Source of the DNA: CAYRLW01 sp964425215
Lineage (GTDB): Bacteria; Spirochaetota; Spirochaetia; Treponematales; Breznakiellaceae
Direction of reading: 5' to 3'
DNA length: 64,000 nt
Assembly: GCA_964425215.1 (NCBI GenBank)
Contig: CAYRLW010000006.1
Location: 41,751-105,750 of the forward strand
The position numbers and the translations under genes are program-made. This document shows positions 17,039 through 23,657 of this stretch, one piece after another (the stretch's first letter is position 1; each line of letters starts with the position of its first letter). Under the pieces are notes generated by a model, which had not been told where the DNA came from, searched no databases, and saw only the letters and a program-made list of their open reading frames with translations.

Positions 17039-18172
17039 TTAAGCGAACTTGTCGTAGTAAATTTTATCAATCGAAATTCCATTACCGGTCATAACCTTGA
17101 TGCAGGCGTCAATCATCCCGGGACTGCCGCAGAGGTACCCCTCCTTGGGGACATCGGGGGCCATTTTTTCTTTAAAGTAGGAATCCAAAACGTTGGTGAT
17201 AAGCCCCACGGGCCCCGTCCAATTATCCTCCGGTTTGGGTTCCGACAGAGCGGGGACAAAGTGAAAGTTGGGAAACCGCTTTCCCAATTCTTCCATCTCG
17301 TCCAGGTAGAACATATCCCGTTTAGACCGGGCCCCAAAAAAGTACCATATATCCCTATCCTGCCAAGCGCCCGTTTGGGCCATGTGGTTCAGCATGGACT
17401 TAAAGGGAGCCATACCCGAACCGCCTGCCACAAAGACCATAAGGGCCTTGGTATGGCGAACCCCGAACTCCCCAAAGGGTCCAACCACCTCGATCGTATC
17501 TCCTTCTTTGAGCCGGGTGTGCACGTAGGTAGTGGCGATACCGCCGGGGACCAGACGGATCAACAATTCGATGTGTTCCTTATCCTGGGGGGTGGAGGAC
17601 ATGGAGTAGGCCCGTTGGACCGTCTCCTTTACCTCCCCATAGGGGGGAACCACCAGTTGGGCGTACTGTCCGGGGGTAAAGGAAATACCCCCATCGGCTA
17701 TCGCCGTGTCGGAAAGCCGCAAATACACTTCCTTAATGTCGTAGGTAAGGTCCCGTATCCGCTCTACCGTGGTTTTGAATTTTTTAATATTGAAAAGGGC
17801 TTCGGGTATTTCTATGGAGATATCTTTTTTTACCTTTACCTGGCAGGCCAGCCTAACATTTTGGGCCACCTCTTGACTGTTCATATAGGGCAGTTCCGTG
17901 GGCAAATGGGGTCCCACATCGGAGCTAACCTTGACCTTACAGGCCCCGCAGGAACCACGACCGCCGCACGCCGAGGGAAGAAATATATTTTCAAAGGCCA
18001 GGGTTCCCAATAAGGGGGAGCCCCCCTTAACCTTGAGAACCTTCTTCCCGCCGTTTATATCGATCTGGACTTCACCGTAATCGTTGACCACCCGGTCGGT
18101 TAGAGAAATAAGGAAGGCCAGGGCGGACGAGACCAGGGCTACTACGAGGGGACCGAGGATTAAGGGATTCAT
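17039..18172 (-). CDS. nqrF: NADH:quinone reductase (Na+-transporting) subunit F
   Basis: A 377-residue NADH dehydrogenase subunit. One N-terminal membrane helix (about 5-24) is followed by a ferredoxin-like domain with 2Fe-2S cysteines at C69, C75, C78 and C110, then an FAD/NAD reductase domain with the flavin motif RAYSMSS near 196-202 and nucleotide-binding GGSGMAPF and CGSPGMID blocks. It feeds electrons from NADH into the membrane complex. It is the last nqr gene, 9 nt after nqrE. The N-terminal Fe-S domain separates it from Rnf complexes, which lack this subunit. Confidence 0.92.
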   Translation of the reverse strand: MNPLILGPLVVALVSSALAFLISLTDRVVNDYGEVQIDINGGKKVLKVKGGSPLLGTLAFENIFLPSACGGRGSCGACKVKVSSDVGPHLPTELPYMNSQEVAQNVRLACQVKVKKDISIEIPEALFNIKKFKTTVERIRDLTYDIKEVYLRLSDTAIADGGISFTPGQYAQLVVPPYGEVKETVQRAYSMSSTPQDKEHIELLIRLVPGGIATTYVHTRLKEGDTIEVVGPFGEFGVRHTKALMVFVAGGSGMAPFKSMLNHMAQTGAWQDRDIWYFFGARSKRDMFYLDEMEELGKRFPNFHFVPALSEPKPEDNWTGPVGLITNVLDSYFKEKMAPDVPKEGYLCGSPGMIDACIKVMTGNGISIDKIYYDKFA

Positions 18173-18181
18173 GGGTACCTC

Positions 18182-18775
18182 CTACTGTACGTTCAACATG
18201 CCCGAGAAACCGATAAAAGCCATGGCCATAAAACCGATGGTTATGATGGTGATCCCCGGCCCCTTCAACCCCGGGCTTACGGGAGCCACGTCGATCCGTT
18301 TACGAATCGATGCTAACAGCATAATGGCAAGCCACCAGCCCGCGCCGGAGCCAATTCCAAACGCCAGGGTTTGAAAAAAGTCATAATTCCTGATTTGCAT
18401 AAACAGGATGGCCCCCAGAATAGCGCAGTTCACGGTGATCAGGGGGAGGAAGATCCCCAGGGCCATGTATAAGGCCGGGGATACCCGATCGATAACCATT
18501 TCCAGAATCTGCACAATGGCGGCGATAACGATGATAAAAATAATAAAGGAGAGGTAATCCAGATTCAACGGTTCTATGATAAGCTTTAGAACCACCCACG
18601 AGGCGACCATGGTGATAGTCATGACAATTGTCACGGCAAAGCCCAGTCCAAAGGAGCTTTTCTGGTCCTTACTGATGGAAATAAAGGAACACATCCCCAA
18701 AAAGTTAGCCAACAGAATATTGCTCGTAAAAATTGAGGCGAAAAATAAAATTATAGGATTGATCGCTGGACTCAT
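18182..18775 (-). CDS. nqrE: NADH:quinone reductase (Na+-transporting) subunit E
   Basis: A 197-residue integral membrane subunit with about six helices. It carries the NqrE/RnfA landmarks NILLANFLGMCSFISISKDQKSSFGLG (near 20-46) and VNCAILGAILFMQIR (near 116-130), each with the paired-repeat cysteine that ligates the intramembrane iron site in characterised complexes. The pairing of NqrE with NqrD as inverted partner subunits is family knowledge. The start overlaps the nqrD stop by 4 nt. Confidence 0.92.
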   Translation of the reverse strand: MSPAINPIILFFASIFTSNILLANFLGMCSFISISKDQKSSFGLGFAVTIVMTITMVASWVVLKLIIEPLNLDYLSFIIFIIVIAAIVQILEMVIDRVSPALYMALGIFLPLITVNCAILGAILFMQIRNYDFFQTLAFGIGSGAGWWLAIMLLASIRKRIDVAPVSPGLKGPGITIITIGFMAMAFIGFSGMLNVQ

Positions 18776-19431
18776 TTGGTACCTCCGGCGGGGGCTTGTT
18801 TAGAAGCCTTAGCCTTTTCTTGAATAGTTTTGCTCGCCCAAATCACCATGGCTACCAGGAAAAAGGCGCTCGGGGCCATGATCATGATAGTCCAGGGGGT
18901 AAAGGCGTCCCCCAAAAGGGCCGTCAAAACGGGTATTCCAAAGAGACTTCCAAAACCTAGCAGTTCCCGAACCACCGCGATAAGCATCAACACCCCCATA
19001 TATCCAAAGCCGGAGGTAAGACCGTCCCAAAAGGAAAGCAGGGGTGGGTTGGATCGGGCAAACCCTTCGGCCCGGCCCATAATAATGCAGTTTGTGATAA
19101 TTAAGCCCACGTAGGGCCCCAAGGAACGGGAAATATCGGGTAAGTAGGCCCGCAAAACGATATCAATAATAATAACATAAAACGATATCACCAAAACCTG
19201 GACGATCATACGAACCTTGTTGGGGATCAATTTATTCATTCCCGAAAGGGTAAGGCTGGAAAAGGCGGTGGCAAAACTAACCCCAATGGTCATAATCGCC
19301 GTATTGGTCAGGTTGTTCGTCACCGCCAAGGTAGAGCAAATCCCTAAGACTTGGATAAAAATCGGGTTGTTGTACCATAGGTTTTGAAGGAGCACCTCGG
19401 TCCCCTTCCCTCTTTTTTTCGCGGCGCTCAT
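18772..19431 (-). CDS. nqrD: NADH:quinone reductase (Na+-transporting) subunit D
   Basis: A 219-residue membrane subunit homologous to RnfE and paired with NqrE. Landmarks are NPIFIQVLGICSTLAVTNNLTNT (near 18-40) and GLIITNCIIMGRAEGFA (near 109-125), holding the cysteines of the shared iron site. The N-terminal 12 residues are basic and cytoplasmic. It overlaps both neighbours by 4 nt, so the nqrC-D-E genes are translationally coupled. Confidence 0.92.
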   Translation of the reverse strand: MSAAKKRGKGTEVLLQNLWYNNPIFIQVLGICSTLAVTNNLTNTAIMTIGVSFATAFSSLTLSGMNKLIPNKVRMIVQVLVISFYVIIIDIVLRAYLPDISRSLGPYVGLIITNCIIMGRAEGFARSNPPLLSFWDGLTSGFGYMGVLMLIAVVRELLGFGSLFGIPVLTALLGDAFTPWTIMIMAPSAFFLVAMVIWASKTIQEKAKASKQAPAGGTK

Positions 19432-20042
19432 TGCAGAACCCCCTCGCTCTTCGCTGTACGGAAATCGGTAATACCCCGGTTCACCAGGGCTTCCATGGAT
19501 TGGCTGGTCCGCGAAGCGCCGGTTACCGCGTCCACTTGACTATTGTTGGGGTCCTTATCCCCCTTTCCCGATCCCTGGACCACCCGGATCCCCTGGGGAC
19601 CTATTTTTTCGTCCCTAAATTGGGCTTTAAACCACGCTTCGTCGATCCGGCCCCCCAGCCCGGGGGTTTCGTTGTGACTTACCACTTGGAGACCCACAAT
19701 GTGTTCCACCGGGGCATCCACCGCCAAAATGATCGTAATGGTTCCCCACAGGCCCGGCCCGGCAAAACGCTGGGCGTACACGTTTTTTCCCCCCACGGAA
19801 GCCCTGTACAGCTCGCCGGTCGATGCCTTAACCGTGGAAACCGACCGCTCGTAGGTGGTATCGATGGTATCCTGGGTGTAGGGAATTCCCATGGCGCTTA
19901 ACACGGCGGAACGCTCGGCCAGACGTCGGTTGGAAGCCACCCTATCCTTAGTGGACTCGTTGGCCAGGGATAGGAAAAATACAAAAAAAACGCACACGAA
20001 AAAGGTAAAAAGAACCGTATAGGCCATACCGTCCCGCTTCAT
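19428..20042 (-). CDS. nqrC: NADH:quinone reductase (Na+-transporting) subunit C, FMN-binding
   Basis: A 204-residue subunit with one N-terminal membrane helix (about 8-27) and a periplasmic FMN-binding domain. Landmarks are GPGLWGTITIILAVD, ETPGLGGRIDE and the flavinylation motif region VDAVTGASRTSQSME (170-184). In characterised NqrC/RnfG the motif is SGATxT with FMN esterified to the threonine; here Ser177 stands at that position (TGASRT). Serine could still accept FMN through ApbE, but this is inference. It is coupled to nqrB and nqrD by 4-nt overlaps. No apbE gene is in the window. Confidence 0.9.
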   Translation of the reverse strand: MKRDGMAYTVLFTFFVCVFFVFFLSLANESTKDRVASNRRLAERSAVLSAMGIPYTQDTIDTTYERSVSTVKASTGELYRASVGGKNVYAQRFAGPGLWGTITIILAVDAPVEHIVGLQVVSHNETPGLGGRIDEAWFKAQFRDEKIGPQGIRVVQGSGKGDKDPNNSQVDAVTGASRTSQSMEALVNRGITDFRTAKSEGVLQ

Positions 20043-20995
20043 TTGGCCTCCTCCTTTCCCTCGCTATCGGTGGTTCCAGTTTCTGCTGGAATAGGCTTTT
20101 TTTTGGTCACCAGGTCATCAAAAAGAGAGGCGGCGGTGTTTCCCATAAGGATGGCGAAGCTAGTACCTTCGGGAAAGAGGGAAAACGTACGGATCAGCAC
20201 TACCGCAACCCCGATGAGAGCGCCGTACAACCACTGGGCCAGGGGCTTTTTGGGGGCGCTCACCGGATCGGTGGCCATAAATACCGCCACAAAAAGGAAG
20301 CTCCCCGCCAAAAGGGACTGGAGCGGTAGGGCCTTGGGAACGGAGCCGAGCAATAAGGCGGCGGTAAAAATAAACGCCACTAGGACAGTACTGACGATAA
20401 GTCGCCAACTGGCGGTCTTTGTGGCGATTAGATAGATCGCCGCTAAAACAATAAGGATCGGGGCGCCCTCTCCCAGGGAACCCATGCGGAGACCCAGGAT
20501 AAGGTCCCCGAGATTGACGGATTGACCACCCCTCATAAGGGCCATGGGGGTGGCCGCCGTAAGACCGTCCACGGGGTATCCAAAGATACCCGCGGAGGCT
20601 CCAAAAGACCCGGCGCTGACAAAGCCCCTCTGCATAATCGTCGCGAAGGCGATATAGACAAAAAGACGCCCCGCAATGGCTGGGTTAAACACGTTCCGGC
20701 CAAAGCCACCGTATACCTCCTTGGCCATAAAAACGGCAAAGAGGATACCCACGCCGACGATCCACAGGGGAACCACGGGGGGCATGGAAAGGGTGAAGAG
20801 CGTACAGGTAACCAGAACCGCTTCGCTCGGTTTTTTACCCCGCTTTTTTTCCATAACGTATTCCGTCAGAATACCTAACGGAAAAACTACCAGGGCGGTC
20901 CAAAGGGGTCTAAATCCATAGAGATAGATGGAAAATAGAAAGATGGGCGCCAAGCTTATAAGGACCCGGCGCATGATCGGTTGTTTTTGAAACAA
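20039..20995 (-). CDS. nqrB: NADH:quinone reductase (Na+-transporting) subunit B
   Basis: A 318-residue integral membrane subunit (NqrB/RnfD family). It contains GGFGRNVFNPAIAGRLF, the flavin attachment motif DGLTAATP with Thr149 as the likely FMN acceptor, and ATDPVSAPKKPLAQWLYG. The TTG at 20995 is chosen because AAGGAGG lies just upstream and the promoter at 21.02-21.05 kb would transcribe it with a very short leader; a longer ATG frame from 21076 would start upstream of that promoter. It is the first gene of the nqr run; nqrA is not found beside it. Confidence 0.9.
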   Translation of the reverse strand: MFQKQPIMRRVLISLAPIFLFSIYLYGFRPLWTALVVFPLGILTEYVMEKKRGKKPSEAVLVTCTLFTLSMPPVVPLWIVGVGILFAVFMAKEVYGGFGRNVFNPAIAGRLFVYIAFATIMQRGFVSAGSFGASAGIFGYPVDGLTAATPMALMRGGQSVNLGDLILGLRMGSLGEGAPILIVLAAIYLIATKTASWRLIVSTVLVAFIFTAALLLGSVPKALPLQSLLAGSFLFVAVFMATDPVSAPKKPLAQWLYGALIGVAVVLIRTFSLFPEGTSFAILMGNTAASLFDDLVTKKKPIPAETGTTDSEGKEEAK

Positions 20996-21018
20996 GGGAC
21001 CCTCCTTTTGCTTTTTCA

Positions 21019-21046
21019 AGTATAAATAATGATTCTTATTTTGCAA
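21019..21046 (-). promoter_or_regulatory. Promoter of the nqr gene run with palindromic operator
   Basis: On the minus strand TTGCAA (-35, 21041-21046) and TATACT (-10, 21019-21024) are 16 nt apart. The spacer and its edges contain the palindrome AAATAA-TGATTC-TTATTT (plus strand, about 21024-21041), resembling AT-rich metal-regulator boxes of the Fur/DtxR kind. Repression by bound regulator would block both elements. The regulator is a guess. Confidence 0.6.
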
Positions 21047-21099
21047 GCAAAAAATTGGGTAGGAGGACGATTTCATAAGGGGCCTAATAAAAGTCCGTT

Positions 21100-21138
21100 G
21101 AGGCTTTTACAAAAGTAACAGACTTTTGAAAAAGCCTC
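21100..21138. repeat. Dispersed palindromic repeat, copy 1
   Basis: An inverted repeat with outer arms GAGGCTTTT/AAAAGCCTC and inner arms CAAAAGT/ACTTTTG around a 5-nt centre. It lies between the lplA stop and the nqr promoter. Its centre and arms match copies near 21.98, 42.6 and 63.95 kb. Confidence 0.8.
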
Positions 21139-21193
21139 CGTTATCTTCGTACAATTTTCTAAGAACCCGTCGGACGTACGGGGTATAAAATAT

Positions 21194-21958
21194 CTACCGT
21201 CTCCGGTTCCATTCGGGATTGGCAAACCGTTCTTGGGCCACCACCGAAGCGCGTTCCAGTTCATGCGGCATGGGGACGCCAGGTTGATAATCCAAATCCA
21301 AGGCGTTTTGGAAGCCCCGTTTAAGGGCCTCCACGGTCTCTCCAAAGGATACCTCCCGGCCCAATATCTGCCCTAGCCCCCGGACGCGGGCTTTTACGTC
21401 TTCGATAAGCTTTCCCTTGGCTTTTTCAGAGGGTACCCGTAAAAGGGAAAACATAAGTTCCACGTCCACATCCAGAAGTATGGTCCCGTGTTGCAGGATA
21501 CACCCCAGTTTCCGGGTTTGGGCGTTTCCAGAAACCTTTCGATTATCCACCACGATATCGTTTATGGGGGCGAATTGGGCCTGGACGCCCAAGACCCTTA
21601 GTCCGTCGATAATTCCTTGGCAAATCAGTTCGTAGGAATCCAGGACCCGTTGCCGATACAGGGGGTGGGTCTCCGGGATGATGATACTGTAGGTAACCTC
21701 CGCTTGATGGAACACCGCCCCCCCTCCGGTAATCCGGCGAACCACGTCGATGCCCTGCTTCGCACAGGCCTGGGTATCCACCTCTTCTTCCAACCCCTGG
21801 AAGTACCCGATCGAAACGGCCCAGGGGTTCCACCCGTAAAACCGAATCGTGGGAAGCACCGACTGGGATGCCACGCCTTCAAGAACCGTTTGGTCTAGGG
21901 CCATGTTGAAGGCCCCGGTATTAAACCCGGTCTCTAATATCCTAAAGGAATGGGACAT
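21194..21958 (-). CDS. lplA: Lipoate-protein ligase A, catalytic domain only
   Basis: A 254-residue biotin/lipoate ligase-fold protein. The lipoyl-AMP site is visible as RRITGGGAVFH (74-84), with ND-VVDNRKVSGNAQ (catalytic lysine about 141) and the QHGTILLDVD strand. It attaches lipoate to the E2 lipoyl domain of pyruvate dehydrogenase. The C-terminal accessory domain of the E. coli enzyme is missing here; a separate LplB-like gene lies just upstream. AAAGGAG precedes the ATG. A palindromic repeat abuts this ribosome site. Confidence 0.9.
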   Translation of the reverse strand: MSHSFRILETGFNTGAFNMALDQTVLEGVASQSVLPTIRFYGWNPWAVSIGYFQGLEEEVDTQACAKQGIDVVRRITGGGAVFHQAEVTYSIIIPETHPLYRQRVLDSYELICQGIIDGLRVLGVQAQFAPINDIVVDNRKVSGNAQTRKLGCILQHGTILLDVDVELMFSLLRVPSEKAKGKLIEDVKARVRGLGQILGREVSFGETVEALKRGFQNALDLDYQPGVPMPHELERASVVAQERFANPEWNRRR

Positions 21959-21974
21959 AAATTTTTACTCCTTT

Positions 21975-22127
21975 GGGGTTTTTTCAAAAGTCTGTTACTT
22001 TTGAAAAACCCTCTTGCAGTATTTTTACAATTTCGAAATCAATATTTACTTCGTATAGAATAGTGAAAATACTGCATATACATCTAAGGTAGTTCTTTCA
22101 AAACTCCCTGAGTTTTGAAAGAGCCTC
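21975..22127. mobile_element. Composite palindromic element (MITE-like) between lplB and lplA
   Basis: Two copies of the dispersed palindrome (about 21976-22011 and 22093-22122) enclose an AT-rich core that itself carries inverted 14-bp arms, TGCAGTATTTTTAC (22015-22028) and GTGAAAATACTGCA (22063-22076), 13 of 14 matching. The tail TTGCAGTATTTTTACA recurs next to the palindrome at the window end. The symmetric build and small size resemble a non-autonomous element. No transposase or target duplication is visible. Confidence 0.55.
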
Positions 22128-22389
22128 CTATACGCAAGACTTCCGCCACTCCGGAAGCCGTAATACCGTACCCCTCCACGGACTCTTCGGCCATTAGGGC
22201 GGCGAACCGTTCTTCCAAGTGGTCAACGGGAGTTCCCCCAAGCCGAGCTTCTACCCGTTCAAAACCCTCTTCGGGGAAGGCGAAAAAATCCCCATGAATT
22301 GAGATGCATCGAATAAGATTTCCGTCGATATCGGCGGTTATCCGTAACAGCTTACAATCCGCCGGTTTCCCCACCCCGTGCACTATCAT
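22084..22389 (-). CDS. Lipoate-protein ligase accessory domain (LplB-like)
   Basis: A 101-residue protein matching the C-terminal accessory domain of lipoate ligases, known as the separate LplB subunit of archaeal split ligases. The core is GKLLR-type strands plus GNLIRCISIHGDFFAFPEEGFERVEARLGG (about 29-52), with the IxGDFF-PEE signature. It should assist adenylation of lipoate by LplA. The last 14 codons (GGSFKTQGVLKELP) and the stop are supplied by a palindromic repeat, so the C-terminus is not ancestral. It is 3 nt downstream of lipA, with a GGAGGTAGG site. Confidence 0.82.
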   Translation of the reverse strand: MIVHGVGKPADCKLLRITADIDGNLIRCISIHGDFFAFPEEGFERVEARLGGTPVDHLEERFAALMAEESVEGYGITASGVAEVLRIGGSFKTQGVLKELP

Positions 22390-22392
22390 ACC

Positions 22393-23283
22393 CTACCTCC
22401 CCGTTTCCCAGGCCTCAGCACTCGACCGCCTGGCCCAGGCTTCTTGGGCGTGATAACTGGTCCGGGCAAAGGGGCCGGCGACCACGGTGCTAAAGCCCCG
22501 GGCCTTACCTTCCCGTTCGTACTCCTTAAAAATATCCGGATGGATGTACTCGTGGACGGGAAGTTGATGTATACTGGGTTGGAGGTACTGGCCAAGGACC
22601 AAAACGTCCACCCCCACGGAACGTAGTTCATCCATGGTAGATAACACCTCCGCCCTGGTTTCCCCCACCCCTAAAAGGAGGCTCGATTTGGTCACCCCAA
22701 CACCCAATTGTTTTGCCAGGGCTAGGGTACGCAGGCTCTTATCAAAGGAGGCCCGGCGGTCCCGGATCGACTGGAGGGATCGCACGGTTTCCACGTTGTG
22801 GGCCACCACGTCGGGACCCGCTACCGTCACGAGTTCCAATTCTCCCTCCACGTAATCGGGGATTAAAACTTCCACCAAAACATCGGCGTTTTTTTGTTTT
22901 ATGGCCCGGATGCAGGCGCCGAAGTGGGTGGCCCCCCGATCAGCCAGGTCATCCCGGTCCACCGATGTAATAACCGCGTACTTTAGGGCCAGATCCTCTA
23001 TAGCCAAGGCCAAATCCTCGGCTTCCTGAGCCTGAACGGGCCGCCCATGGAGAGCGTTTCCCACCGCGCAAAACCGGCAGGACCGGGTACACAGATCCCC
23101 CAGGATCATAAACGTGGCGGTTCCACAGCCCCAACATTCAGCCTTATTGGGACAATGGGCCTCCTCACAAACCGTGTGGAGGCCCCGTTCCCGTAGAACC
23201 CGGGAAACGTGTTGTCCCTGATCTCCCCCAGGACTGGGTATGCGGATCCATTCGGGCTTTCGTTTTAATGTTTGAGTATCCAT
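22393..23283 (-). CDS. lipA: Lipoyl synthase
   Basis: A 296-residue radical SAM enzyme that inserts two sulfurs into octanoyl groups on E2. Both clusters are visible: the auxiliary cluster cysteines C39, C44 and C50 (CEEAHCPNKAEC) and the SAM cluster C65, C69, C72 (CTRSCRFC). The C-terminus has the serine ligand region ARRSSAEAW. With the split ligase downstream, this gives both synthesis and salvage routes for lipoylation. No lipB octanoyltransferase is seen in the window; LplA may charge octanoate instead. Confidence 0.94.
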   Translation of the reverse strand: MDTQTLKRKPEWIRIPSPGGDQGQHVSRVLRERGLHTVCEEAHCPNKAECWGCGTATFMILGDLCTRSCRFCAVGNALHGRPVQAQEAEDLALAIEDLALKYAVITSVDRDDLADRGATHFGACIRAIKQKNADVLVEVLIPDYVEGELELVTVAGPDVVAHNVETVRSLQSIRDRRASFDKSLRTLALAKQLGVGVTKSSLLLGVGETRAEVLSTMDELRSVGVDVLVLGQYLQPSIHQLPVHEYIHPDIFKEYEREGKARGFSTVVAGPFARTSYHAQEAWARRSSAEAWETGR

Positions 23284-23321
23284 GGGTCCACTATATATAA
23301 AATCAAAAATCTCGTATAGAT

Positions 23322-23352
23322 AAAAAAAAGGCGAACCTTGTACAGGTCCGCC
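23322..23352 (-). terminator. Intrinsic terminator of the oad operon
   Basis: On the minus strand the hairpin formed by 23330-23352 (arms GGCG-ACCT/AGGT-CGCC) is followed by eight U (23329 down to 23322). It is about 275 nt past the oadB stop and just before lipA, so it would separate the two transcripts and leaves the 91-bp repeats in the oad 3' UTR. Confidence 0.8.
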
Positions 23353-23420
23353 AAAAAAACTATTCGCGTTAGTCGAAACGCTACAGCCTTAGCCCCCGAA
23401 GAACCGGCAGGGCTTGGCTG

Positions 23421-23657
23421 GCGGGGCTTGGCCCCTCGGTCAGCGTCAGCCGTAAACGGCTATCATGACTCCGCGGAGTCACCAAAACCCCACGGATGTC
23501 AAATTTTGCCCGCGGGGCTTGGCCCCTCGGTCAGCGTCAGCCGTAAACGGCTATCATGACTCCGCGGAGTCACCAAAACCCCGCGGATGTCAAGTTTTGC
23601 CGGCGGTGCTCTGCCGTAAGTCTAGCGTCAGCCGTAAACGGCTATCATGACTCCGGC
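23421..23657. repeat. 91-bp tandem repeat containing the 3' end of oadB
   Basis: The word GCGTCAGCCGTAAACGGC occurs at 23443, 23534 and 23625, exactly 91 bp apart. The copy at 23625 is the true end of oadB (last eight codons and stop); the other two are extra copies downstream, with a spacer rich in palindromes (TGACTCCGCGGAGTCA, GGGGCTTGGCCCC). The two full units differ by only a few bases. Together with the terminator this accounts for the 23284-23627 interval, which has no supported gene. Confidence 0.9.

Noticed and set aside
17027..18013. A 328-codon plus-strand frame opposite nqrF
   Set aside because: nqrF on the minus strand has a complete, motif-rich sequence; the opposite frame is a long shadow caused by codon bias.
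17039..20995. Rnf complex
   Set aside because: No rnfB or rnfC, and the NADH-oxidising NqrF with 2Fe-2S and FAD domains is present, so NQR is the better name.
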